Below, piece by piece: positions 35,277 to 43,210 of a stretch of 64,000 nucleotides of DNA. Source of the DNA: Stanieria sp. NIES-3757. GTDB lineage: Bacteria > Cyanobacteriota > Cyanobacteriia > Cyanobacteriales > Xenococcaceae. The notes beneath the pieces were generated by a model. It was not told the origin of the DNA. It made no database searches and saw only the letters and a program-made list of their open reading frames with translations. The position numbers and the translations under genes were made by a program. The stretch is taken from positions 2,294,001-2,358,000 of the forward strand of contig AP017375.1 in NCBI GenBank assembly GCA_002355455.1. Direction: 5' to 3'. Positions within the stretch are counted from its first letter, which is position 1. Each line of letters begins with the position of its first letter.

Positions 35277-35956
35277 GTAATTTAAGTGATGTAGGTAATT
35301 TAATGTATCTCGATTTAGAGATAATTGAATCTAATGATATAGTTCATAACTCAGAATATTTAATTACTGCTACAGCCAAAGAATTAAGTAATACAAATAG
35401 TAGAAATTGGATACCTTTAGTAGTTAAAGAAATTACTGAAGATCGCTATCAAGTTATTGGAAATTCTTTTATCTATGCGGTAGCAGAAGCAGCAGGATTA
35501 GAAAAAGTATGGTGTATTATTGCTGATGATAGTGAAGAAACAGCCAAAATTACGAAAATTCTTGCAGGTGAAACAATACCCAAAATTAATCTTTCAACAG
35601 CAACTAGAGACGAAATTAAGATAGCACTTCAATATTTAATAGAACAACCAAATACACCTCTTAAAGGAGTAAAACTTCCTGTAGCGACTAATCGTATTGA
35701 TGAAGCTCCTCGACAGTATTGGCAGAATTTTGAACCAATTACACAACTTAAATGTGGTATTACTAAAGGTAAAAAACTAAATGCTTTAAAAGAAGTTTTT
35801 GAGCTTACTCCTCAACCAATTTCAGATGTTATTAAAGAGCATATTATTTTGAATACATTAAGTACTACAGAATTAAAGAAAATTGCAAAAGAAAGAGGTA
35901 TTACTGGATATAGTAAAAAAAAGAAAGACGAGCTAGTTGAATTACTAAGTCAATAA
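35273..35956 (+). CDS. ParB-like protein with C-terminal SAP/Rho-N-like domain
   Basis: 227 aa. Residues about 10-85 resemble the ParB/Srx N-terminal fold (LDLEIIESNDIVHNSEYLI, NWIPLVVKEITEDRYQVIGNSFIYAVAEAAGLEKVWCIIAD). The canonical ParB box II arginines and the central helix-turn-helix were not recognised. The end (LSTTELKKIAKERGITGYSKKKKDELVELL) is a 35-residue SAP/Rho N-terminal-type nucleic-acid-binding motif with strong basic charge. It overlaps the nuclease-ParA gene by 4 bp, so the two are surely translated together. Probably the DNA-binding partner of that ATPase; no parS-like array was seen nearby. Confidence 0.72.
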   Translation: MSNLSDVGNLMYLDLEIIESNDIVHNSEYLITATAKELSNTNSRNWIPLVVKEITEDRYQVIGNSFIYAVAEAAGLEKVWCIIADDSEETAKITKILAGETIPKINLSTATRDEIKIALQYLIEQPNTPLKGVKLPVATNRIDEAPRQYWQNFEPITQLKCGITKGKKLNALKEVFELTPQPISDVIKEHIILNTLSTTELKKIAKERGITGYSKKKKDELVELLSQ

Positions 35957-36022
35957 TTTTGATTATTAAAATAATATTTGTTTTAATAGCGATCGCATTT
36001 GCTAAAAACACTAAAGTTTAAA

Positions 36023-36067
36023 CGCGATCACACTGTGCCTCGGCTACGCCGAGATCGCTTTTTTTAT
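36023..36067. repeat. GCGATCTCG-family palindrome acting as a likely terminator
   Basis: CGCGATCACACTGTGCCTCGGC-TAC-GCCGAGATCGC region: stem CTCGGC/GCCGAG with a 3-base loop, followed by seven T. On the minus strand it reads GCGATCTCGGC...GCCGAGGCAC, the same start as the copies at 25411 and 57849. It lies between the convergent ParB-like and Uma2 genes. Confidence 0.7.
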
Positions 36068-36651
36068 CATTCTTCTTCATTAAAATCAACTCTTTCATAA
36101 ATATCTTGAAGAGAAATTTGAAAATTTAAAGATGTAAAAGCTAAAATATCACTTTCATTTTCAGATTCAGTCAACAACCATTTATTATCTTCAGTTTTTG
36201 AATATTGTTCGACAAAAAAACCATATTGATCGATTAAAATATATTCCTTAAAAGAAGGTAGCGATCGATAATAACGAAATTTTTTTCCTTTGTCGTAACT
36301 ACTAGTAGATGAAGATAACACTTCGATAATTAGCCAAGGATTAGTAACAGTTGTTGTTCCTTTTCCTTCATAAACTGCTTTACCTTCAATAATCATGACA
36401 TCGGGATAAGTATAGATATTGTAGCGAGGTATCAATAAACGAACATCACCGATAAATATTTCATAATTATTTTCTTTAAAAGCAACTCTAAAGTTGACGT
36501 ATATATTACCAGCAATTTTATTATGATTAGTTGTACCACCTGCCATCGGTATAATTTCCCCATCCCGATATTCGCTTTTATATTCAGCCGTTTCTTCTAA
36601 AGCTAAATACTCTTCTCTGGTGTATTTTTTTGGTTCTATTTGCGTTACCAT
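36067..36651 (-). CDS. Uma2-family (DUF820) putative endonuclease
   Basis: 194 aa. KKYTREEYLALEETAEYKSEYRDGEIIPMAGGTTNHNKIAGNIY is the diagnostic N-terminus of the Uma2 family. The PD-(D/E)XK core shows YPDVMIIEGK and PWLIIEVLSSSTSSYDKGKKFRYYRSLPSFKEYILID. Such genes are present in tens of copies in many cyanobacteria and their role is unknown. It closes the accessory island and converges on the ParB-like gene. An AT-rich gap of about 260 bp follows before lpxD. Confidence 0.88.
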   Translation of the reverse strand: MVTQIEPKKYTREEYLALEETAEYKSEYRDGEIIPMAGGTTNHNKIAGNIYVNFRVAFKENNYEIFIGDVRLLIPRYNIYTYPDVMIIEGKAVYEGKGTTTVTNPWLIIEVLSSSTSSYDKGKKFRYYRSLPSFKEYILIDQYGFFVEQYSKTEDNKWLLTESENESDILAFTSLNFQISLQDIYERVDFNEEE

Positions 36652-36910
36652 AGCTGTCGACCTTGTAAATGTATCTCTATCGTATCAATTAAAAAAAAAT
36701 TGTGATTACTTATTTAGTAATTGCTATTTATCTAATTGAAGATAAACTTGTTTTTTGATTAGCTTTACTGGGCAAAAATCAACTATAGCAGTCGTATTTA
36801 AGTTATAAATTAATCATTTGGGATAGGCGGGAGGCAATAGAATTTTTTATAAATCATTTCCGATTGCTATATCAAAACAATCAACCATTAACAATCAACT
36901 TTCAAGCAAA

Positions 36911-37957
36911 CTATTTTTCTGCTAAATATTGTTTAACTTGCTTAAAAGTTTCGTAAATCTCTGGGAATTTTCGATAAATAGCTGAAGCTTTGCGATACAA
37001 ACGATTAGAGACATGAGGACTTCCAGAAACCATTTCTCCTGGAGGTACACTATTAGTAATTCCGCTTTGGGCAGTAGCAATCACACCATCACCGATGTGA
37101 ACGTGATTAGTTATACCTACTTGTCCTCCGAGCATAACGCGATCGCCTACTGTTACACCTCCGGCTAAGGCTACTTGTCCCGCCATGACACAGTTTGAAC
37201 CGATTTTACAGCCATGACCAATATGTACCATATTATCTAGTTTAGTATTGCGTCCGATTCTGGTTTCTCCGACCGCAGGACGATCTACAGTGCTATTACA
37301 ACCAATTTCTACTCCATCTTCGAGGACAACATAACCCGATTGTTCCATTTTGAACCATCCTTCAGCAGTAGGAACAAAACCAAAGCCTTCTCCTCCAATG
37401 ACTACACCGCTATGAATGACGCAATTAGCTCCGATTTTAGTTCGTTCTTGAATGGTACAATTAGCGTGTAGAGTTGTATTCTCGCCGATTTCGACTTCGG
37501 GATAAAGCACTACATGAGGATGGATAATAGCGCGATCGCCAATCTTAACTTCTTTTTGCACCACGACATAAGCACCAATCGAAACGTTTTTACCAATTAC
37601 TGCACTAGGCGCAATCATTGCGGTAGGATGAATACCAGGATTAGGTTGATAGGGTTGATAAAATAAGGCGATCGCTTTAGCAAAGGCTAATCTGGGTTCT
37701 TTGGTAGCAATCCAAGCAATACCCCGTTGAGTCGCTTTCGCCTGTAAAATTTCATCATTAGGTAAAATTAAGGCACTAGCTTCGGTTTTCTCAACCATAC
37801 TGGCAAATCTTCCCCCTTCGATATAACTAAGATTACCAGTGGTTGCCAAATCTATCGCAGCTAATGAACTAATTTCGGGATTAAGATACCGGTTACAATT
37901 GAAACTATTCAAGGCTGCTATGTCACCAAGTTGAGCGATAATTTCTTTAAATTCCAT
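36911..37957 (-). CDS. lpxD: UDP-3-O-(3-hydroxyacyl)glucosamine N-acyltransferase
   Basis: 348 aa cytosolic trimeric acyltransferase of lipid A synthesis. An N-terminal uridine-binding domain (about residues 1-95) is followed by a long left-handed beta-helix of hexapeptide repeats from about residue 105 (HPTAMIAPSAVIGKNVSIGAYV...). The catalytic His region LDNMVHIGHGCKIGSNCV is intact. A C-terminal helix ends in FPEIYETFKQVKQYLAEK. Length is typical. No other lpx genes are adjacent. Confidence 0.94.
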   Translation of the reverse strand: MEFKEIIAQLGDIAALNSFNCNRYLNPEISSLAAIDLATTGNLSYIEGGRFASMVEKTEASALILPNDEILQAKATQRGIAWIATKEPRLAFAKAIALFYQPYQPNPGIHPTAMIAPSAVIGKNVSIGAYVVVQKEVKIGDRAIIHPHVVLYPEVEIGENTTLHANCTIQERTKIGANCVIHSGVVIGGEGFGFVPTAEGWFKMEQSGYVVLEDGVEIGCNSTVDRPAVGETRIGRNTKLDNMVHIGHGCKIGSNCVMAGQVALAGGVTVGDRVMLGGQVGITNHVHIGDGVIATAQSGITNSVPPGEMVSGSPHVSNRLYRKASAIYRKFPEIYETFKQVKQYLAEK

Positions 37958-38095
37958 TGCTATCCCTTCGGAAAAATTATGCCTTTTTATTTTGCTCTAA
38001 AATAAACTAATAAGGTTGATTTAAACTTAAATTTAAAGATTAATTAATTTGATTTAAAGAAATTAGGTCATAATTAATGATTAAAAACAAATATT

Positions 38096-38707
38096 ATGGG
38101 CTTTTATTCTAATTTTATTTTTCCTTGGTGTCTTGACTGGTCGATGTCTAGTCCGATTATTAGTAAGTATCGAAAAGAAATTTTAGCTGATGTATCGGGC
38201 GAGGTATTAGAAATAGGCTTTGGTACGGGATTAAATTTAGCTTACTATCCAGAAACAGTTCAAAAAATTACAACTGTCGATCCTAATCTAGGAGTTAATA
38301 AATTAGCTCAAAAAAGAATTAATCAATCTGAAATGTCGGTAGATAATTTGCCTTTGAGTGGTGAAAATTTACCGATGAAAGATCGAAGTTTTGATAGCGT
38401 AGTTAGTACTTGGACGTTGTGTAGTATTGCCGATATAGATCGCGCTATTTCCGAAATTCATCGGGTATTAAAACCAGGAGGCAAATTCTTTTTTATCGAA
38501 CATGGTTTAAGTAATGAAACTCCAATTCAAGTTTGGCAAAATCGTTTAAACCCAATTCAAAATATAATTGGTGATGGTTGTAATCTCAATCGGAATATCG
38601 AAACAATTATTGCGAAAAAATTTGATAATCTAACAGTTAAACAATTTTACGAACCAAAATACCTTAAAGTACTAGGTTATATGTATCAAGGAGTAGCAAT
38701 TAAGTAA
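38096..38707 (+). CDS. SAM-dependent methyltransferase (class I)
   Basis: 203 aa. Motif I VLEIGFGTGLNLAYYP, acidic end of strand 2 in TTVDPN, motif for strand 4 SFDSVVSTWTLCSIADIDRAI, and EIHRVLKPGGKFFFIEHGLS. This is the Methyltransf_11 layout, similar to METTL7-like proteins. No signal; cytosolic or membrane-associated (N-terminal MGFYSNFIFPWCLDWS is hydrophobic). Its stop codon lies in the first unit of a heptanucleotide tandem repeat. The substrate is unknown. Confidence 0.88.
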   Translation: MGFYSNFIFPWCLDWSMSSPIISKYRKEILADVSGEVLEIGFGTGLNLAYYPETVQKITTVDPNLGVNKLAQKRINQSEMSVDNLPLSGENLPMKDRSFDSVVSTWTLCSIADIDRAISEIHRVLKPGGKFFFIEHGLSNETPIQVWQNRLNPIQNIIGDGCNLNRNIETIIAKKFDNLTVKQFYEPKYLKVLGYMYQGVAIK

Positions 38708-38742
38708 AAAGTAAAAAGTAAAAAGTAAAAAGTAAAAAAAAA
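38705..38742. repeat. Tandem heptamer TAAAAAG, four units plus a partial
   Basis: Units at 38705-38711, 38712-38718, 38719-38725 and 38726-38732, then TAAAAAAAAAC. The first unit contains the TAA stop of the methyltransferase gene. Resembles the short tandem heptanucleotide repeats known from cyanobacteria; the copy number is likely variable. Confidence 0.7.
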
Positions 38743-38771
38743 CTAATAATTGGTAACTGATAACTGATTAA

Positions 38772-39584
38772 ATGGAAGCAATCAAAGAACGTACCTCAAA
38801 AAATTTCAAAAAACTCAAAGCACGTCTGCGAGGATTAGTCGGAAAAGCTATCTGTGACTATAATATGATCGACAATGGCGATCGCGTTATGGTTTGTTTA
38901 TCTGGTGGCAAAGATTCCTACACCATGTTAGATCTGCTGATGAGTCTTCAGCGTAAAGCATTAGTTGAGTTTGAGCTTTTAGCAGTCAATCTCGATCAAA
39001 AACAACCTGGTTTTCCTCCACATATTTTGCCAGAATATTTACAATCTTTAGGTGTTCCTTATCGGATTGTTGAAGAAGATACCTATAGTATTGTGCAGCG
39101 AGTCATTCCCGAAGGTAAAACAATGTGTAGTTTATGTTCTCGTTTGCGACGGGGAATTCTTTATCGAGTAGCAAGTGAAGAAGGTGCAACCAAGATTGCT
39201 TTAGGACATCATCGGGAAGATATCGTCGAAACTTTATTTCTAAATATGTTTCATGGTGGAACACTCAAAGCTATGCCACCTAAACTTTTAACTGATGACC
39301 AAAAACATATCGTAATTCGTCCTTTGGCTTATTGCCCAGAAAAAGAGATTCAGCGTTATGCTAATGCTAGGGAATTTCCGATTATTCCTTGTAATTTGTG
39401 TGGTTCGCAAGAAAATCTCCAACGCGCACAAATTAAGCAGATGCTACATAGTTGGGAGAGAGAAAACCCAGGTAGAATTGAGAGTCTGTTTCGCAGTATT
39501 CAAAATGTCGCGCCTTCTCAATTGGCAGATACCGAGTTGTTTGATTTTGCCAATCTCAAAACCGATTTATCTCAATCTGATTGA
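38772..39584 (+). CDS. ttcA: tRNA 2-thiocytidine synthetase TtcA
   Basis: 270 aa. PP-loop [13 protein letters not shown] near residue 45, first CxxC in [12 protein letters not shown] and second in [14 protein letters not shown], the cysteine pairs that hold the [4Fe-4S] cluster in Ttc[17 protein letters not shown] is also diagnostic. Adds sulfur to cytidine 32 of tRNA. Located 64 bp after the methyltransferase on the same strand, separated by the tandem heptamer. Cytosolic. Confidence 0.93.
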   Translation: MEAIKERTSKNFKKLKARLRGLVGKAICDYNMIDNGDRVMVCLSGGKDSYTMLDLLMSLQRKALVEFELLAVNLDQKQPGFPPHILPEYLQSLGVPYRIVEEDTYSIVQRVIPEGKTMCSLCSRLRRGILYRVASEEGATKIALGHHREDIVETLFLNMFHGGTLKAMPPKLLTDDQKHIVIRPLAYCPEKEIQRYANAREFPIIPCNLCGSQENLQRAQIKQMLHSWERENPGRIESLFRSIQNVAPSQLADTELFDFANLKTDLSQSD

Positions 39585-39665
39585 TAAAATTCAAAATTTA
39601 AGGATATTAGCTTATTTATTCAGAGAACAAACCAAAAAGTAAATTTTTTATTTTAAATTTGTGCA

Positions 39666-40062
39666 TCAACTTACAGATAAGTCTGTTTGATCTGGTTTAT
39701 TAAATTGAAACTTGCTATTTCCATTAGTTCGTAACCCCCAAATCGCAAAAATGCAAACAAAAACCATGGCGACTGAAAGTGACAGCAGTAGACTCTTAAT
39801 CAGTATTTCTTGAATTTCTGTTCCTAGATAAAGTTGAGATGCAATGGGCATCGATAATGCACCTGCGCCCCATATTGCTGAAAGTAATGTTGCTAACCAG
39901 TTGGCAAATGTTCCGTAAATTGACAGTCTAAATGTAATTACTTTCATGGTATTGCCAAGTTGTAATCATTGCCAGACTAGCCCCAATCCAATCAGAAATA
40001 GTCCATTTAGAATGCCCTCCAGATGACGGGAAAGAGCAACACGAGGATTTGTTACCAAAACC
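39666..40062 (-). pseudogene. Broken hydroxylaminobenzene-mutase-like membrane protein
   Basis: Minus-strand frame reads TNPRVALSRHLEGILNGLFL, then IGLGLVWQ, a TGA stop, then LQLGNTMKVITFRLSIYGTFANWLATLLSAIWGAGALSMPIAS to the end at 39666. The HLEG, YGTxANW and WGAG stretches resemble the small multi-span HAB mutase family. The N-terminus is lost where an IS end begins at 40060, and one in-frame stop interrupts the gene. The 3' part (Met at 39947, 93 aa) is still open and might be expressed alone. Family assignment is from memory and only moderate. Confidence 0.55.
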
Positions 40063-40440
40063 TGAGTTCGGGATAAGAAAAGGGACAGGTAGTAAGCTGA
40101 AAATAACCACAAATTCAGTAACCCTGCCCTATGTTTAGTTTAGACGCTCTATTTTGTGACGTAGATGATTTCTGTTTTGATTTTGAAACCCAATGGCAAA
40201 AAAAACTATTAAGTTATGGAGGAATAAAACGAGTTAGGGCAAAAAGTCTGTGTTTAAGTGAAATAATGACAATTTTAATTGCTTTTCATCAAAATCACTA
40301 TCGCAATTTCAAACATTTTTATCTCGACTGTGTTAAAAAATATTGGCACTCAGTTTTTCCAGGACTTCCTAGTTATCAGAGGTTTGCCCTTATGGATGCC
40401 TTCCACTCTGATTCCGTTATGTGTCTACCTTAAACGCTAA
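40060..40440 (+). pseudogene. IS982-family-like element fragment (left end and transposase N-terminus)
   Basis: The left end begins about 40060 with ACCTGAGTTCGGGATAAG. The transposase starts at 40131 (MFSLDALFCDVDDFCFDFET) and runs through ICLSEIMTILIAFHQNHYRN-type sequence to LPSYQRF. A frameshift then occurs near 40385, with the old frame continuing as MPSTLIPLCVYLK. The rest of the gene, including the catalytic core, is absent. It abuts an IS4-type fragment. Confidence 0.75.
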
Positions 40441-40516
40441 GTACAGGACAAAAGTTGAAAAGCAGAAAGAAAAAGGGTTTCATGAAAAGTAACTACACTC
40501 AACTCATGATAACCCT

Positions 40517-41145
40517 ATGGATAATGTTAACCTGCTTTGCCAAACCCTGAAGCCTCATTTGAAATGGCATGGAGCGAGACTGAGTTTCCTAGCACTATTT
40601 CTCATCGCCCTATTTCGAGTCAAGACAGTTAATTTGGTAGATTTATCAGAGAAAAAAGGAAACTCAAATACTCAAGAAAGAATAGAGTTGATGTCCAATC
40701 TATATAGGGGCTTTACGTTTACAAGATAACTCTCTGCTAACTGTTATTGCTCCAAGTTATTGTCACACAATTATTGATGATTACGCCCAACGGTGGGGTA
40801 TTGAAACTCTGTTTGGAATTTTTAAAAGTAGAGGTTTTAATGAGCGAAGATACTCATCTGGTTGATTCGGAACGGTTGAGTCGCCTATTTGCACTACTCA
40901 CGCTCGCTTGATGTTGGGCATACCGAACAGGTCAGTGGCTTTCGTTAACAAAACCGATTCTGATTAAACAACATGGTCGAAAAGCGCGTGAGGCACGCTG
41001 GGGTTTCCCCAGCTTGTGCAATCACGTAAGAAAGCTAAGAGCATCTTCCGTTATGGTTTCGACCGTTTACGCTCTATCTTTTTGAATTTAGACGAACGTG
41101 AAGACGATTTTCTTCATTCTCTACAGTTTTTTCCTGTACTTAGTT
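40517..41145 (+). pseudogene. IS4-family transposase with internal deletion and palindromic insert
   Basis: N-terminal part NVNLLCQTLKPHLKWHGARL, then FLIALFRVKTVNLVDLSEKK (40517-about 40690). It joins directly to the C-terminal part LRLQDNSLLTVIAPSYCHTI and YAQRWGIETLFGIFKSRGF (from about 40712), with the catalytic middle missing. The C-terminal end KSIFRYGFDRLRSIFLNLDE resumes after a 50-bp interruption at 40986-41035. Frames are broken at more than one point. Dead element. Confidence 0.75.
40986..41030. repeat. 45-bp palindromic repeat flanked by 5-bp direct repeats
   Basis: Inserted between HGRKA and KSIFR codons of the IS4 fragment. AAAGC is present on both sides (40981-40985 and 41031-41035); removing the repeat and one AAAGC restores an unbroken HGRKAKSIFR. 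Internal arms: GCTGGGG/CCCCAGC around TTT. Framework GCGTGAGG...CACGTAAG is shared with 14423-14469. Confidence 0.8.
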
Positions 41146-41199
41146 TTTGTCCAACTAATAGCTAAATCGAGAGCCAAAATTGATGGAACATTGACGCAA

Positions 41200-41661
41200 A
41201 TGATCGTCTTTACCAATAGAACTATAAAAAAGAAAATTTTGATTGTGCAATTCAATAACTTGTTACCTAATTTCTGGTATGGTTTAGGAATATTAAGCTT
41301 ACTGGTTTCTTCAGCTTCCGCAATTCCAAAATCTGAAAATTTTACTCAAAATCCTGATTCTTTTCCCAATTATTGCCAACCCGAAGAAAGTTTATTTATT
41401 GTTGCCGAAACTAAAGGTTTTTGGGTCAATATTTGTGGGGGAGATTTGCCTCATACTTATGTAGGCGTTAGTAAAATTAATGGCAATAAAATTCGTCTTC
41501 CTCTCAAAGAATATGATCGACAAGGAGATTATTTTGAAGCGGTTAATCAAGATGTTAGCTATTTACTGATTCGCGGTAGTACTAAAGGCGATTTTTTAAC
41601 CGTAACTCAAGGAGATCGAGAGCTTTTTAGACAACCATTGCTGGACTGGCACGAGGAGTAA
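41200..41661 (+). CDS. Hypothetical secreted protein
   Basis: About 153 aa from ATG at 41200. A GTG at 41098 would add 34 residues, but these overlap IS-derived sequence, so the later start is preferred. Hydrophobic signal-like stretch NLLPNFWYGLGILSLLVSSASA, then a mature part of about 110 residues with two Cys (NYCQPEESLFIVAE, WVNICGGDLP) and a predicted beta-rich fold (THTYVGVSK-like LPHTYVGVSKINGNKIRLPL). Unknown family. It follows directly on the IS wreckage, so its original promoter may have been lost. Confidence 0.65.
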   Translation: MIVFTNRTIKKKILIVQFNNLLPNFWYGLGILSLLVSSASAIPKSENFTQNPDSFPNYCQPEESLFIVAETKGFWVNICGGDLPHTYVGVSKINGNKIRLPLKEYDRQGDYFEAVNQDVSYLLIRGSTKGDFLTVTQGDRELFRQPLLDWHEE

Positions 41662-41692
41662 AATTTAAGTATTTTAAAGTTGAAAACGCAAA

Positions 41693-41712
41693 AAGGGGCA
41701 TTTATACCCCTT
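41693..41712. terminator. Short bidirectional hairpin between convergent genes
   Basis: AAGGGG (41693-41698) pairs with CCCCTT (41707-41712); A-rich on the left and GGTTTAAAAT on the right. It lies between the ends at 41661 and 41747. A plausible but weak terminator. Confidence 0.45.
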
Positions 41713-41746
41713 GGTTTAAAATAAAAGAAAGTTTAGTTATTAGTTA

Positions 41747-42082
41747 TTAATAAGGATAAACGGGAAAATCAATATCAGATTGATATTGGCTAGCACTGTT
41801 GTCAACACCTTGGTTAGTGTAGTTACCATAACCTTGAGTGATACCAGTATTTTGACCAGCTTGTACGGAGTTTTGAATTTGAGGATCGATTCCGTAACCA
41901 CCTAAATCTAATTGAGTTTGAGTTAAATCATTGGATACTGCTTGGTTAGTAACGTTACCTACGCCTTGAGTTAATGCTTGGTTTGAACCTGCTTGAACAT
42001 TACTTTGTGCTTGTTGGGCAAATGCAGCTACAGGAGAAAGAGCTAAAGCGAGAGTGGAGATGATTAGTGCAGCTTTTTTCAT
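41747..42082 (-). CDS. Small secreted curlin-like repeat protein
   Basis: 111 aa. Signal peptide MKKAALIISTLALALSPVAA with likely cleavage after AFA (residue 22). The mature part holds two 31-residue repeats at about residues 27-57 and 71-101 that share VQAG-x-N-x-x-x-TQG-x-GN-x-TNQ-x-V. The spacing of Gln, Gly and Asn resembles curli (CsgA/CsgB) repeats, which stack into amyloid. Aromatic C-terminal tail DIDFPVYPY. No csg secretion genes are visible in the window. Amyloid formation is an inference. Confidence 0.7.
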   Translation of the reverse strand: MKKAALIISTLALALSPVAAFAQQAQSNVQAGSNQALTQGVGNVTNQAVSNDLTQTQLDLGGYGIDPQIQNSVQAGQNTGITQGYGNYTNQGVDNSASQYQSDIDFPVYPY

Positions 42083-42321
42083 TTTTCTAGACCTCTAAGA
42101 TTTGATTTGTGTGATTTTTGCTTTCACTTATTAGGTATGTCGGTCAGTGTAAATTTATGCAGATTGTCGAATTAATCTAGTTAACTTTTTTTGTAAAACA
42201 CATTTAATTATCTCGAACAAAAAGTTGTACAAAAATCAATTCAAACTCTACATCGCTCAACCGCGAACGCTAATCTTCGCCAACGATACTTTAATTAATC
42301 GCAAGCAAAAAAAAGTTCGTT

Positions 42322-42465
42322 ATGATTCTAGTTACAGTCGGCACTAAAAAATTTCTCTTCAATCGTTTGATGCAGTGGATTGATAATGTAATTGAAGATG
42401 ACGTAATTTCAGCAGCAGAAGAAGTGGTTATTCAAGCTGGTTCTTCTACTTTTGTTCCCAGTTAA
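42322..42465 (+). pseudogene. Fragment of an Alg13/PssE-like glycosyltransferase (N-terminus only)
   Basis: 47 codons from ATG to TAA: begins MILVTVGTKKFLFNRLMQWI and contains EEVVIQAGSSTFVPS. MILVTVGT...FNRLMQWID is the N-terminal signature of GT28 C-terminal-domain proteins of the Alg13/PssE type, which are about 160 aa. Only the first third remains before the stop, so it is probably a gene remnant. Confidence 0.55.
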
Positions 42466-42531
42466 ACTAAAAATTTCTCTGAAAATTTACAATCTATCTC
42501 CTGCATAGGCTTGAATTTTAACTAAACTTGA

Positions 42532-42918
42532 TTACTTTTCGTAGATTTCCAGAGGTAAATTGTCTGGATCGCGAAAAAAAGTAAATTTTTTACCAGTAAT
42601 GTCATCTATTCTAATTGGTTCTACTTCTACATCACGGGATTGAAGCTGATAAACCGTAACTTCTAAGTCATCGACTTGAAAGGCTAAATGCCTAAGACCA
42701 CAACTTTCAGGACTAGTTGGTCTAGCGGGAGGATCGAGAAAGGAAAACAATTCAATCTGGTCATTATCGCCAATCTGCAAATCAAGTTTGTAAGAGTCTC
42801 TTGATTCCCGATAAGTTTCTTGAATAATTTTAAAGCCTAAAATCTCTGTATAGAAGTGTTTAGAAACTTGATAGTTGGAACAAATGATAGCTACATGATG
42901 TATTTTAGAGAGATTCAT
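42532..42918 (-). CDS. VOC-superfamily (glyoxalase-like) protein
   Basis: 128 aa. KIHHVAIICSNYQVSKHFYTEILGFKIIQE starts the betaalphabetabetabeta fold; GLRHLAFQVDDLEVTVYQL starts the second module, and FTFFRDPDNLPLEIYEK ends it. Metal-ligand candidates are His in HHVAI, Glu in QIELFSF, His in LRHLAF and Glu in PLEIYE, as in glyoxalase I/YaeR-like proteins. Cytosolic; substrate not known. Convergent with nothing obvious; monocistronic. Confidence 0.88.
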   Translation of the reverse strand: MNLSKIHHVAIICSNYQVSKHFYTEILGFKIIQETYRESRDSYKLDLQIGDNDQIELFSFLDPPARPTSPESCGLRHLAFQVDDLEVTVYQLQSRDVEVEPIRIDDITGKKFTFFRDPDNLPLEIYEK

Positions 42919-43041
42919 TTTTTCCTCTTAAATTCAAGCTTTAAACAACCTTAAAATTGCTTCCTCTGCTTAGAATTAAACAATTTTTTCGTTGCCCTAT
43001 TTTATTTAATTCTAAATAATGCTAATGATTTTGCTAAAATT

Positions 43042-43090
43042 GCGATCGCTCTTGTACGAGCGAACTTCTCTCGGCTGCGGAGCAGATCGC
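43042..43090. repeat. HIP1-ended palindromic repeat
   Basis: Starts with GCGATCGCT and ends with GATCGC, with GC-rich inner arms (CTCTCGGCTGCGGAG). On the minus strand it begins GCGATCTGCTCCGCAGCCGAG, close to the GCGATCTCG family. It is in the 290-bp gap between the glyoxalase-like gene and argJ, which otherwise holds nothing I can name. Confidence 0.6.
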
Positions 43091-43210
43091 CTAATCTGAT
43101 TAAATGACCAGGCGTTGCTCAATCAGGACATCAAAAATATTGTTATAACAGTATATATTTGGGGTTTTATACTTTAAATTAACAATGCCAATGAAAGTTA
43201 GAGTTTCAAA

